A stretch of 64,000 bases of DNA from Candidatus Rhodoblastus alkanivorans (GTDB lineage Bacteria; Pseudomonadota; Alphaproteobacteria; Rhizobiales; Beijerinckiaceae), in the NCBI RefSeq assembly GCF_022760755.1, contig NZ_JAIVFP010000001.1:2832001-2896000 (forward strand), read 5' to 3'. Shown piece by piece: positions 9,150 through 18,800 of this stretch; the stretch's first letter is position 1, and each line of letters begins with the position of its first letter. A program made the position numbers and the translations under genes. The notes beneath the pieces were generated by a model. It was not told the origin of the DNA. It ran no database searches and worked only from the letters and a program-made list of their open reading frames with translations.

Positions 9150-10138
9150 GTGCGACAATGGACAAGCCGCACATCACACGGGAACACGCGCTGAATCTTC
9201 TCGGGCAGATGATCCGCATCCGGCGATTTGAGGATAAATGCGCGGAGCTTTACACGCAGGAGAAGATCCGCGGCTTCCTGCATCTTTACGACGGCGAGGA
9301 GGCCGTCGCCGTCGGGGTCATTCCCGTTCTGCAAGAACGCGACCGGATCGTGGCGACCTACCGGGAGCACGGCCACGCGCTGGTGCGCGGCGTGCCGATG
9401 GGCGCCGTACTCGCGGAAATGTACGGAAAACAGGAGGGCTGCAGCCTCGGCCGCGGCGGCTCGATGCATCTTTTCGACCGGTCGAGGAATTTCTATGGCG
9501 GCAACGCCATTGTGGGCGGCGGACTGCCGCTGGCGGTCGGCCTCGGCCTCGCGGACCACATGAGGCGGGAGGACAAGGTCACGGCATGTTTCTTCGGCGA
9601 CGGGGCGGTCGCCGAAGGAGAATTTCACGAGAGCCTCAATCTCGCCGCGCTGTGGTCCCTGCCCATTCTGTTCGTCTGCGAGAACAATCTCTATGCGATG
9701 GGCACAGCCTTGGCGCTCACGGAATCCGAGACGGACATCGAGCACAAGGCCGCCTGCTATCGCATCGAATCCGAAGCGGTGGACGGAATGGACGTCGTGG
9801 CCGTCGAAGCCGCCGCGCGCCGCGCCGTGCGGGCCGTGCGCGAAACCGGAAAGCCTTATTTTCTCGAATGCCGCACCTACCGGCTGCGCGCGCATTCCAT
9901 GTTCGACGCCCAGCTTTACCGCGACAAGGCCGAGGTGGAGTCCTGGCGCCGCAGAGAGCCCATACTGCGCTTCAGCGAATGGCTGCAAGTCAATCACATG
10001 GTCCACGCGGAAGAGATCGCGCGCATAGAGAGCGCTGCCGCCGGCGAGATCGAGCAAGCCGTCGCCTTCGCCGAGGCGGGAACATGGGAGTCGGTCAAAA
10101 ATCTGACGCGTTTCGTCTATGCGGAGACGCCGAAATGA
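9146..10138 (+). CDS. 2-oxoacid dehydrogenase E1 component, alpha subunit (PdhA/AcoA type)
   Basis: A 330-residue thiamine-diphosphate enzyme subunit. The ThDP/Mg motif [17 protein letters not shown] followed by [10 protein letters not shown], the substrate-entry region [16 protein letters not shown] and the loop [12 protein letters not shown] are typical of PdhA and AcoA. With the beta subunit it decarboxylates a 2-oxoacid (pyruvate) or cleaves acetoin, then acylates lipoyl-E2. ATGA overlaps link it to the synthetase upstream and to E1-beta downstream. Sequence alone does not separate a pyruvate from an acetoin enzyme. Confidence 0.88.
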
Positions 10139-11163
10139 ACGAAATGGGCGACGCCGCGAAACAAGAATCGGACCTTCCCGCAATGGTCGAGACGACCTAT
10201 CGTGAGGCCGTGAAGGAAGCGATCCGCGACGCGTTGCGCCGCGACGATCGCGTTTTCCTGATGGGAGAGGATGTCGGCCGCTACGGTGGCTGCTATGCCG
10301 TCAGCAAGGGGCTGCTGGCCGAATTCGGGCCCGAGCGGATTCGCGACACGCCGCTTTCGGAATCGGGGTTCACAGGCGCCGGGATTGGCGCGGCCATGGC
10401 GGGGATGCGGCCGATCGTCGAATTGATGACCGTCAATTTCAGCCTGCTCGCGCTCGACCAGATCCTCAACACTGCGGCGACCGTCCGCCACATGTCGGGC
10501 AATCAATTCGGCGTCCCGCTGGTGATCCGCATGGCGACAGGCGCGGGCCGCCAGCTCGCGGCCCAGCATTCACACAGCCTTGAGGGCTGGTATGCTCACA
10601 TCCCCGGCATCAAGGTTTTGGCGCCGGCGACCATCGAAGACGCCCGGGGCATGTTGTGGACGGCGCTGCAAGACCCCGACCCGGTGCTGATTTTCGAGAA
10701 TGTCATGCTTTACAACATGACGGGTCGCCTTGAGGGCGACGCGGGCGCCGTCGATATCGACAAGGCCGCCGTTCGACGGGATGGAGAGGACATCACCCTC
10801 GTCACTTATGGCGGCTCGTTGTGGAAGACGTTGGCGGCGGCCTCGGCGCTGGAGGGCGATAACATAAGCGCGGAAGTGCTCGATCTGCGCAGCCTGCGGC
10901 CGCTCGACAACGACGCGATTTTGACGTCGGTTCGCAAGACGCGCCGGGCGCTCGTCGTCGACGAAGCCTGGCGCTCCGGCAGTCTCGCGGCGGAGATTTG
11001 CGCCCGCATCGTCGAGGGCGCCTTTTTCGAGCTAGACGCCCCCATCGGCCGCGTCTGCAGCGAAGAGGTTCCCATTCCCTACGCCCGCCATCTTGAAGAG
11101 GCGGCGATCCCGCAGACGCCGAAGATCGTCTCCGCGGTCAAAGCCATTTTCGGAAAAGCGTGA
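10135..11163 (+). CDS. 2-oxoacid dehydrogenase E1 component, beta subunit (PdhB/AcoB type)
   Basis: A 342-residue transketolase-like beta subunit. The start of the conserved domain ([20 protein letters not shown]), GEDVGRYGG, the cofactor-face segment [20 protein letters not shown] and the C-terminal domain ([15 protein letters not shown] and [16 protein letters not shown]) are present. It forms an alpha2beta2 heterotetramer with the previous product. Both flanking junctions overlap: ATGA at 10135-10138 with E1-alpha, and TGATG at 11161-11165 with E2. Confidence 0.88.
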   Translation: MNEMGDAAKQESDLPAMVETTYREAVKEAIRDALRRDDRVFLMGEDVGRYGGCYAVSKGLLAEFGPERIRDTPLSESGFTGAGIGAAMAGMRPIVELMTVNFSLLALDQILNTAATVRHMSGNQFGVPLVIRMATGAGRQLAAQHSHSLEGWYAHIPGIKVLAPATIEDARGMLWTALQDPDPVLIFENVMLYNMTGRLEGDAGAVDIDKAAVRRDGEDITLVTYGGSLWKTLAAASALEGDNISAEVLDLRSLRPLDNDAILTSVRKTRRALVVDEAWRSGSLAAEICARIVEGAFFELDAPIGRVCSEEVPIPYARHLEEAAIPQTPKIVSAVKAIFGKA

Positions 11164-12344
11164 TGGCCGGCGGCGTCATCGATTTCCGAATGCCGTCGCT
11201 CGGCGCCGACATGGAGGCGGGCACGCTTGTCGAATGGCGCGTCAAGGCGAACGACAACGTCAAACACGGTGACATTGTCGCTGTCGTCGAAACCCAGAAG
11301 GGCGCTATCGAGATCGAGGTTTTCGAAAGCGGCGAGATCGCGGAAATCCTGGTCAAGCCGGGGGAGAAGGTTCCGGTCGGAACGCCGCTGGCGCGCATTC
11401 GCGTGGCCGTTGCAGCGGAGGCGGCGGCCCGGGAGCCGAGCGCGCCCGCCGCCGCGCATGCAGCGCTTACTGAACGGCCGCCGGCTATGCCTGTGCGCGC
11501 GGGCGTCTCCCGCGAGACCGGCGGCCGCGTCCCCGCTTCACCCGCCGCGCGCGAACTCGCGCGCTCGCTGGGCGTCGATCTTGCGACGATCGCCGGCAGC
11601 GGCGCCGACGGCGCAATCGTTCGCGAGGATGTCTTGCGAAGCCAACCCGCCACGGAGGGAAAGAGGCCGGTCGGACTTGACCTGGGCGCGATGCGTGAAG
11701 CCATCGCAGCCGCCATGGCGCGATCGAAACGCGAGATTCCCCATTATTATCTCCAGCACCAGATCGACGTCACCCCGGCCGAAGAATGGCTTGCGCAACG
11801 CAACGCGGGGCGCCCGCCGGCCGACCGGCTCCTTTTTGTCGCCGTGGCGATGAAAGCGGTCGCTCTGGCGTTGAAGCGCTTTCCAAATTTTAACGGATTC
11901 TGGCGGGAAGGAAAGTTCGAACCCTCCTCCGTCGTTCACGTCGGAACGGCGATCGCCATTCGCGGTGGCGGGCTTGCTGCCCCCGCGCTTCACAATGTGG
12001 ATAAGCTTTCGTTGGACGGACTGATGACCCGGCTTCGCGATCTCGTGCAAAGAATGCGGGCCGGCCGCATCCGCGGCTCTGAGATCGTCGACGCGACCAT
12101 CACGGTTTCCAGCCTTGGCGAGCGCGGCGTTGAGGCCTTGTTCGGGATCATCTATCCGCCGCAGGTCGCGCTCGTTGGTTTCGGGACGATCACGCGGCGG
12201 CCCTGGCTGGTCGGGGATATCGTTCAGGCGCGCCCCATCGTCACGGTCACGCTCGCCGGCGATCATCGAGTGAGCGACGGCCACGCGGGCGCTTTGTTCC
12301 TCGCCGAGATCGGCAAGCTTCTTCAGGAGCCGGAAAAATTATGA
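11163..12344 (+). CDS. 2-oxoacid dehydrogenase E2, dihydrolipoyl acyltransferase
   Basis: A 393-residue E2. One lipoyl domain (about 5-80) has lipoyl-lysine motif VETQKGAIEIEV. A peripheral subunit-binding domain (about 122-160) contains ASPAARELARSLGVDL and GSGADGAIVREDV. The catalytic domain (about 175-393) ends with the active-site motif DHRVSDGHAGALF. It transfers the acyl group from lipoamide to CoA and forms the complex core. The subunit-binding domain shows that an E3 or E1 should dock, but no E3 (lipoamide dehydrogenase) gene lies in the operon, so E3 must come from elsewhere. ATG 11163 is preferred over GTG 11160. The stop overlaps the acyl carrier protein start by four bases. Confidence 0.87.
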   Translation: MAGGVIDFRMPSLGADMEAGTLVEWRVKANDNVKHGDIVAVVETQKGAIEIEVFESGEIAEILVKPGEKVPVGTPLARIRVAVAAEAAAREPSAPAAAHAALTERPPAMPVRAGVSRETGGRVPASPAARELARSLGVDLATIAGSGADGAIVREDVLRSQPATEGKRPVGLDLGAMREAIAAAMARSKREIPHYYLQHQIDVTPAEEWLAQRNAGRPPADRLLFVAVAMKAVALALKRFPNFNGFWREGKFEPSSVVHVGTAIAIRGGGLAAPALHNVDKLSLDGLMTRLRDLVQRMRAGRIRGSEIVDATITVSSLGERGVEALFGIIYPPQVALVGFGTITRRPWLVGDIVQARPIVTVTLAGDHRVSDGHAGALFLAEIGKLLQEPEKL

Positions 12345-12586
12345 ACGAGAACGAGATTCGCGCGATATTTCTGGAGGAGCTGGGGAACATCGCCCCGGAA
12401 ATGGATTTGGTGCAAATCGATTCCGCCGCCGATCTGCGCGAAACCCTCGACATCGACTCGATGGATTTCCTCAATCTCGTGACAGCGATTCATCGCCGCC
12501 TCGGCGTCGATATTCCTGAACTCGACTATCCGAACCTCGTCACGCTCGGCGGCGCTGTGCGCTATCTCGGCGACAGGTTGACATAG
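12341..12586 (+). CDS. Acyl carrier protein
   Basis: An 81-residue acidic four-helix carrier protein with the phosphopantetheine attachment motif DIDSMDFLN (Ser in DSM, residue 46) and a typical helix III segment DIPELDYPNLVTLG. It carries acyl groups as thioesters on a 4'-phosphopantetheine arm. The ATGA overlap with E2 ties it to the dehydrogenase operon. An ACP coupled to an acyl-CoA synthetase and an E1-E2 dehydrogenase is an unusual partnership. It might receive an acyl group from E2 or supply a specialised lipid or lipoate path; both are inference. Confidence 0.85.
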   Translation: MNENEIRAIFLEELGNIAPEMDLVQIDSAADLRETLDIDSMDFLNLVTAIHRRLGVDIPELDYPNLVTLGGAVRYLGDRLT

Positions 12587-12620
12587 CCGCCGCCTTGGCC
12601 ATGGCGCACGCCTGGCCCAC

Positions 12621-12797
12621 ATGGCGCCTGCGGTTGATCCAGGGGATAACGCCCTGTGTCGTCGGCTCCGGCGCCGCCCCGCGTTGTCGGGGATGCTTGG
12701 GGGTCTCGGTATCGCCGCCTCGGTCGGAGTGGATATTTCGCCGGTTGCCACGCTCGATCGCGCCGACGACCTTCTGCTGTGTATCCCTCCGGCGTGA
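12621..12797 (+). other. Possible short reading frame after the ACP gene
   Basis: A 58-residue frame from ATG 12621 to TGA 12795-12797 ends five bases before the IS21 end. Its segment GLGIAASVGVDISPVATL faintly recalls the start of holo-ACP synthase proteins (G-x-G-x-D-I), which would fit an ACP neighbour, but the match is too weak to call. It may be the remnant of a sixth operon gene cut by the insertion. Confidence 0.22.
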
Positions 12798-12802
12798 CGC
12801 GC

Positions 12803-12900
12803 TGTCGATTCCGACGAAGGCGCCCGGCAATTACGAGATAATGGCGCCCATCGATTCCTGGATGATGGCGCCCCCCCGGTAACGGGATGATGGCGCCCGG
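12803..12900 (+). repeat. IS21 left end with internal repeats
   Basis: The left terminus is followed by spaced copies of a motif like GATAATGGCGCCC / GGATGATGGCGCCC (about 12836, 12861 and 12886). IS21 elements typically have such multiple terminal repeats as transposase binding sites. Confidence 0.75.
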
Positions 12901-12951
12901 GTCGTGGGGTTTGCTGGCTGACAATTTCTTGGCGCCTGAGACGGCGCCTGG

Positions 12952-13696
12952 TCAAGAGGCGATCGTGCTCTTGGCGCGAGCGCGCCGCATGCTTTCTCCG
13001 GTCAGTTCGATGCGGTGGGCGTTGTGGACCAGTCGGTCGAGGATGGCGTCGGCATAAGTCGGATCCCCGATGATTTCATGCCAGCGATCGACGGGAAGCT
13101 GCGAAGTGACGAGGGTGGATTTGCGGCCATAGCGCTCTTCGAGGATTTCCAGAAGGTCATGGCGCGCCGCGGCGTCGAGCGGTTCAAGCCCCAGTCGTCC
13201 AGCACCAGGAGATCGGCGCGCCCGAGCGAGCGCAGCAGGCGTGCATGGCGACCGTCGCCGCGCGCCAGGGCGAGTTCCTCGAACAGCCGGGGGACCCGCT
13301 GATAAATGACGGACTTATTATCCCGGCAAGCCTTATGGCCAAGCGCCGAGGCGAGCCAACTTTGCCGACCCCGGTCGGACCGATCAGGGCCAGATTGTCG
13401 TGGGCGTCGATCCAGCCGCCGTTGATGAGTTTTTGCATCATGGCGCGGTCGAGGCCGCGCGGGCTGCGATAATCAATGTCTTCAACGCAGGCCTGCTGGC
13501 GCAATTTCGCGACGCGCAGCCGTGCGGCCAGTCGCTTGTCCTGGCGCAGGGAGGCCTCGCGATCGAGCAAAAGGCCCAGCCATTCCGGATGACTGAGGCC
13601 GCCGGCCTCATCGGACGCCGCGACTTCGACGAAGGCCTTGGCCATGCCGTGCAGGCCGAGGGTGTGGAGTTGGTCGAGGGTTGGATGTTTGAGCAA
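12952..13696 (-). pseudogene. istB: IstB, IS21 transposition helper ATPase (frameshifted)
   Basis: The start MLKHPTLDQLHTLGLHGMAK and [10 protein letters not shown] (Walker A) lie in the first frame. [17 protein letters not shown] and LLVLDDWGL (Walker B) lie in the second, and the end [20 protein letters not shown] in the third. Two one-base deletions explain this: one inside Walker A (AAAAG reduced to AAAG before TTGG, near 13358), the other after DDWG (GGCC reduced to GGC, near 13190). Intact IstB is an AAA+ ATPase of about 250 residues that directs IstA to target DNA. As it stands the gene cannot make a full protein. Confidence 0.8.
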
Positions 13697-13707
13697 AAGC
13701 TTCTCTC

Positions 13708-15253
13708 CTAATTGTAGTAGCGCGGGCCGCGGATGTTGGCGTGCAGGATCGTCGGCGCCTCCGCGGCGCGCTTTTCGGCGGGCCGACGATCAAGCTTCTT
13801 GTCGAGGATGGATTTGACGGAGGAATAGGTGCGCGCTCCGATGGCGATGGCGCGCTCGGCCGCCGCCTCGACGCGCTCGTCTCCATAGGAGTTCGCCAGG
13901 CGAACGATGCCCAGGCAGGCGCGGAAGCCCTGTTCGGGATGGGGGCGACGCTCGATGATCTGCTCGCACAAGGCCGCCGTCGTCGGCCCGATCCGCTTGG
14001 CGTCGGCGCGGATTTTGTCGATCGTCCAGTTCTTGTAGCGGCGATGGCTGGAAGGCATGTGGTCGGCCACGGTGGTGTGGCCGTGATTGCCGCTCATGCG
14101 AAGATGGGCGGCGATCCGCTCGCCCCGGAGGAATATCTCCACCGTCCTGACGGTGATCCGGGCTTCGACCTCGGCGCGGGCGAAGCGGTGGGGAACCGAG
14201 TAATAATGGCTGGAGACTTCGACATGGTAGTCGACGCCGACGCGGCAGGTTTTCCATTGCGCGAACTCGTAAGGTTCGACCGGCAAGGACTTGAGCGCCG
14301 GTCGATCGACGTCCTCCAGCAATTGCCGTCGGGTGACGCCAAGGCGCCGGATCGCCCGTTCGTCATTGAGTTGCCTCATCATTTCGACGATGGCGGCGTT
14401 CAGTTCGGCCAGGCTGTAAAGGTGCGCCGCCGCAGCCGCCCCAGGAGCCAGCGCTCGACGATCAGCACCGCCCGCTCGACCTTGGCCTTGTCGCGCGGCT
14501 TGTAGGGCCGCGTCGGCAGAATGGCGGTTGAGTAGTGGGTCGCCATCTCAGTGTAGGTTCGGTTGACGTCGGGATCGTAGAAGCAGGCCTTGATGACCGC
14601 CGTCTTCGTGTTGTCCGGAACGAGGAGTTCGGGGCGCCGCCAATCGCCGAGAAAGCGCGGACATGGGCGTCGATCCAATCCGGCAGCGCCTGCGTCCAGC
14701 CGGCGCAGGCGAACGTGAAGCTCGACGCGCCGAGAACGGCGACAAAGACCTGAGCCTCGCGAACTTCTCCGGTCAGACGATCGATCACGACGGGCACGGT
14801 GTCGCCGGCGTAATCGACAAACAGCCGCTCGCCGGCGGCATAGGTCTGCCGCATTGTCACCGATAGCGTCTTCGCAAAGCCCCGGTAGAGGTCGCAAAAC
14901 CGCGAGTAGCTGTAGCCGCCCGGATTGACGGCGATATATTCGTCCCAAAGAATCGTCAGGGTGACGTGCTTGCGTTTCAACTCGCGATGGACGATCACCC
15001 AATCCGGCTCGGCGACACGCCGATGCCCCCGCCTGCTGCGGCGATTGGCGTAGAGAGCGCCTTCCAATGCGATGTCGCTCATGCCTTCCGCCTGCGTCCA
15101 GGAAAGCCCCGCGCTTTCGGCTCTTTGCAGCATCTCGCGCACCGTCGAACGCGCCATGCCGAGCCGCCGGGCGATTTCGTGCGCCGAGAAAGAAGAAAAT
15201 TTCAGTCGAATGATTGCGCGCGCCTGGCGCATGGAAATTCGCTCCGCTGGCAT
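13708..15253 (-). pseudogene. istA: IstA, IS21 transposase (frameshifted)
   Basis: The N-terminal part contains the [20 protein letters not shown] and the start of the DDE core ([15 protein letters not shown]). A one-base deletion near 14630 (CCGG to CCG) shifts the frame before [20 protein letters not shown], which carries the second Asp. Another near 14415 (TTCTAC to TTTAC) shifts it again before [12 protein letters not shown] and the C-terminal DNA-binding part (YSVPHRFARAEVEARI). Correcting both gives one IstA of about 500 residues. It lies directly upstream of istB, as usual. Confidence 0.8.
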
Positions 15254-15327
15254 CGATTGCTCCCTTGGATCGCCAAAAGAGCGACTTGAACATGCCAGCG
15301 GCGGCCCCGTCCTTCACGAAATCACCC

Positions 15328-15466
15328 GGGCGGGATCATCTCGTAATTGGGGGCGCCATCATCTCGGAATGGGGGGCAGGATCATTCCGTCACGGGGGCG
15401 CCATCATCCAGGAATTGGGGGGCGCCATTATCTCGTAATTGCCGGGCGCCTTCGTCGGAATCGACA
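15328..15466 (+). repeat. IS21 right end with multiple terminal repeats
   Basis: At least five inverted copies of the terminal motif (GGGCGCCATCATCTCG-like, near 15352, 15375, 15397, 15421 and the terminus) alternate with AATTG-rich spacers. The outermost about 45 bp are the exact inverse of the left end. Confidence 0.75.
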
Positions 15467-15646
15467 CCCTATAGCCCTGACATGAATCCGATCGAGAAAG
15501 CCTTCTCCAAGCTCAAGGCGCATCTGCGCAAAATCGCCGAGCGAACCGTCGGCGGATTGATGCGCGCGCTCGAAACTTGCGCCGAAATCTTCAAGCCCAC
15601 AGAATGCGAAAACTATTTCACAGCCTGCGGATACAATCCAGTTTGA
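15467..15646 (+). pseudogene. IS630-family transposase, 3' fragment
   Basis: In frame from CCC 15467 to the TGA ending at 15646 it encodes PYSPDMNPIEKAFSKLKAHL, the conserved C-terminal box of IS630/Tc1-type transposases with the final catalytic acidic residue. Then come RKIAERTVGGLMRALE and ECENYFTACGY. Everything upstream is replaced by the IS21 element. The other half is not found on the far side of IS21, so the fragment is a dead remnant. Positions 15647-15855 hold nothing I can support. Confidence 0.85.
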
Positions 15647-15855
15647 TCGGAGGCCGCTCTAGGTCAGACGGATCACGTCCTTCAGCCCCGTGGCATTTTC
15701 AAGCCGCGACAGGGTTGGCTGCGAGCACAGGGCGCCGTCGCGCCGATCAGAGCCTGTTGCTTTGTCGCGACGGCGGGGTCAGCGGAAGGGTCTCGGCATC
15801 TACCCACATCAATGCGCGCATTCGACTCGATCGCGGTTTTCGATTTCGGCGCCGA

Positions 15856-18800
15856 TCAATTCTCCGCCGCGACCGCCAGCCGCGCGAGCGCCGGAAGCGA
15901 TTTCACCCCGGTCCGTTTCATGATCGCGGCGCGATGGTTTTCGACGGTGCGCTGACTGATGCCAAGATCCGCCGCGATATTCTTGCTCGGATGACCGGCC
16001 AGAACCATTTCCATGACCTGCTTCTGCCGCGGCGTGAGGCCCTCCAGATGGCTCGCGGCGTCTTCGCGCCAGGCGATCAGCTTGCTCTCATCCTGCGAAT
16101 GCTCCAGCGCGTGCTCGACGCAGGCCAGCAGTTCGTCTCGGCCAACCGGCTTCTCGATGAAATCCGACGCGCCGGCTTTAATCGCCTGAACCGCCATCGT
16201 CACGTCAGCATTGCCGGTGATCATGATGGCCGGTAACCGATGGCCCTCGTCGTTCAGCCGCCGCAACAATTCGAGGCCGCTCATGCCGGGCAGATAGGCG
16301 TCGATCAGCAGGCAGGCCTCCCGCCCCGGCCGGTAGGCCTTGAGAAAGGCCTCGCAATCGGCAAAATCCTCGACGGTCCTTCCGTCGTCCTCAAGCACGC
16401 TGCGGATCGTCGCGCGAATGTGGCTGTCGTCATCGACGACGTAAATGACCGGGGGTCTGGGAACCTCGACCGTTTCGACAGGGCGTTGAAGTTTTGCGCG
16501 CGGCGGCGCGTGCTTCGACGCCAGCGCCCGCTGCACGGCGCGCGTCACATCGTCCAGTTTCACCGGCTTGTTGAGCAGCACGCAGTCGGCGTCCGCTATG
16601 GCGCGCAATGTCCTGGTCGAAATGTCGCCGGTCAGAATGATTGCGGGAACGGCGCGATGAAGCTTTTCGCGCACCTTGGCGACCACTTCGAGACCGTTCA
16701 TGCGGTTGGGCAGATTGAAATCCGCCAGGATGACGTCCGGCCGGAAATCCTCGCGCTCGATCAATTGCATCGCCTCGGAACCGTCGTAGGCGCGCGCCAT
16801 GCGATGCCCCTCTTCGCTGAGAGAAGCAGCGAGCAATTCGCGCAATTCTGGATCGTCCTCGACGACCAGGATCGCGCCCTTGCGGGCCGCCTTTTCGCCG
16901 CTTGCGGGGCCGAAATCTGGACCCGGCTCCGGAAGCTCTGGAGGCGCCGCAACCTGCGGCAGCGCGACTTCAATACTGAAGACCGAGCCGTGGCCGTCAT
17001 GTGAGCGCACGCGCACACGATGGCCAAGCAGATTGCCGATCCGCCGCACGATCGAGAGGCCGAGGCCAAGGCCAAGGCTGCGCTCGCGCGCCTCATTGCC
17101 GACTTGATGATATTCCACGAAAATTGCCTGAATTTCCTCGTCGGGAATACCGATCCCTGTATCCCAGACCTCGATGCTCAACATCCCCTTGCGGCGACGG
17201 CAGCCCAGCAGCACCTTGCCGCTTTTGGTGTATTTCAAGGCATTCGAGAGCAGGTTGCGCACCATCGTTTCGAGCAGGCGGGGATCGCTGAAAATCGACA
17301 GGCCGCAGGAAACCACGCGCAGGTCGAGCGCTTTCGCGTGAGCCTGATAGGTGAACTCGTCGTGCAATTTCACGAGCAGATCATTGACCGGGAACAGCGC
17401 CATCTCGGAGCGGATCGCGCCAGCCTCGATCTGGTTGATGTCGAGCAGCGCATTGAGCATGCCCGTCATCCCGCCAAGGGTCTCCCCGATCCGCGCCACC
17501 AGTTGCCGCTCTCGCTCGCTTTCCACCGCTCGTGTCAGAAGCCCCTGCAGCAGGGCCAGCGTTTGCAGCGGCTGGCGAAGGTCATGGCTGGCGGCGGCGA
17601 GGAAGCGCGATTTCGCGGCGTCGGCGGCTTCCGCCTTGCGCTTGGCGGCCTCGAGCGCGTCGCTGGCGTCTTTGCGATCCGTGATGTCGGCGAAGGTGAT
17701 GACCACGCCCTCCACGCCGCCGCCCTGCGTCCGATAGGGCAGGATTCGTCGCATGTACCAGGCGCCGCTGCGCGCTTCGATCTGGCGTTCGATCGGCAGA
17801 TGCTTGGCCAGCACCGCGCGCGCATCGGACAGAAGCGCGCTGTCGGCCACGAGCGAGGCGAGGTCCGCCAGCGGGCGGCCGACATCGCTCGCAATCACGT
17901 TGAACAGCGATCTGGTCGCGGGCGTGAAAAAACGGATTTTGAGAGCCGCGTCGAGAAAGATCGTCGCGACATCGGTGCTATACAGAACATTCTGAAGATC
18001 GTCGGCGGTGGTTCGCTGCCGATCGAGCGTTTCCTGAAGCTGGTTGTTGAGGGCCGTCAATTCCTCGTTGAGCGATTGCAACTCCTCCTTCGAGGTCAGC
18101 AGCTCCTCATTGGTCGACTGGAGTTCCTCATTGACCGACAAGGCTTCCTCGTTGATCGCCTTCTGCTCCTCGCCCGAGATTTCCAGATTGCGAATCGCGC
18201 CCTGCAACTCGATCCGCGTCGTTTCCAGCTCCTGCTCGAGTTCGGCGATCCGCGAAACGTCGCCCGGCGCGACAGCGCCGCCCTGCCGGCGCTCCTGCGT
18301 CGCTTCGTCGAGAAAACAGATTAACGCCAGTTCCTCGCCCTCGCTTTCAACCCGCCGCGCCGACAGGCTGAAGCATATAGTCCCGCCGTCGTGATCGACA
18401 CGGCAGCCGGCGACGGTGACGGGCGCGTTTTCCTGAAAGACCCTCTGGATCGCCGATCTGAGCTTGGCGCCCAGACCTTGTCGCGCCGTGGCCAAAAGAT
18501 CGTGCGTCGGCTGCCCGGGCGGTACAAACAGATAGCGATCCGTTGGCCCCAGCGAAAACAGGCGCTCGTTCTTGCGGTTAATCAGCACCGCCGCCGGCGT
18601 GTAATGCTCCAGCACCAGCCGCCGGCAAAGTTCGGCGAGAATTGTTTCGCGCGTCGGCGCCCGCCCCTGGCCCTGGCCCTGGCCCTGGCGCGCGGGAATG
18701 CGCACGCCGTCGCCGCCCAGAAAGCCGAAATCTCCCGGCCGCCCCCGCGCCGTATGGCGGAAAATACGCTCGCTCTTGGAAATCGCCGTGAAACAGCCAT

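Larger units (their letters stand above)
12803..15466 (-). mobile_element. IS21-family insertion sequence with decayed istA and istB
   Basis: A 2664-bp element with IS21-type termini: TGTCGATTCCGACGAAGGCG at the left (from 12803) and its exact complement ending CGGAATCGACA at 15466. The perfect terminal inversion extends about 45 bp, to near 12850 and 15419. Further inward repeats follow. It carries istA and istB on the minus strand, each broken by two one-base deletions. The bases flanking the two ends differ, so there is no visible target duplication. The right flank is the 3' end of an IS630 transposase, so the element entered or recombined into an older insertion. Confidence 0.87.

Noticed and set aside
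18665-18688. CRISPR-like repeat
   Set aside because: The tract is a simple hexamer tandem repeat inside a coding frame. No array of 24-40 bp repeats with spacers exists anywhere in the window.
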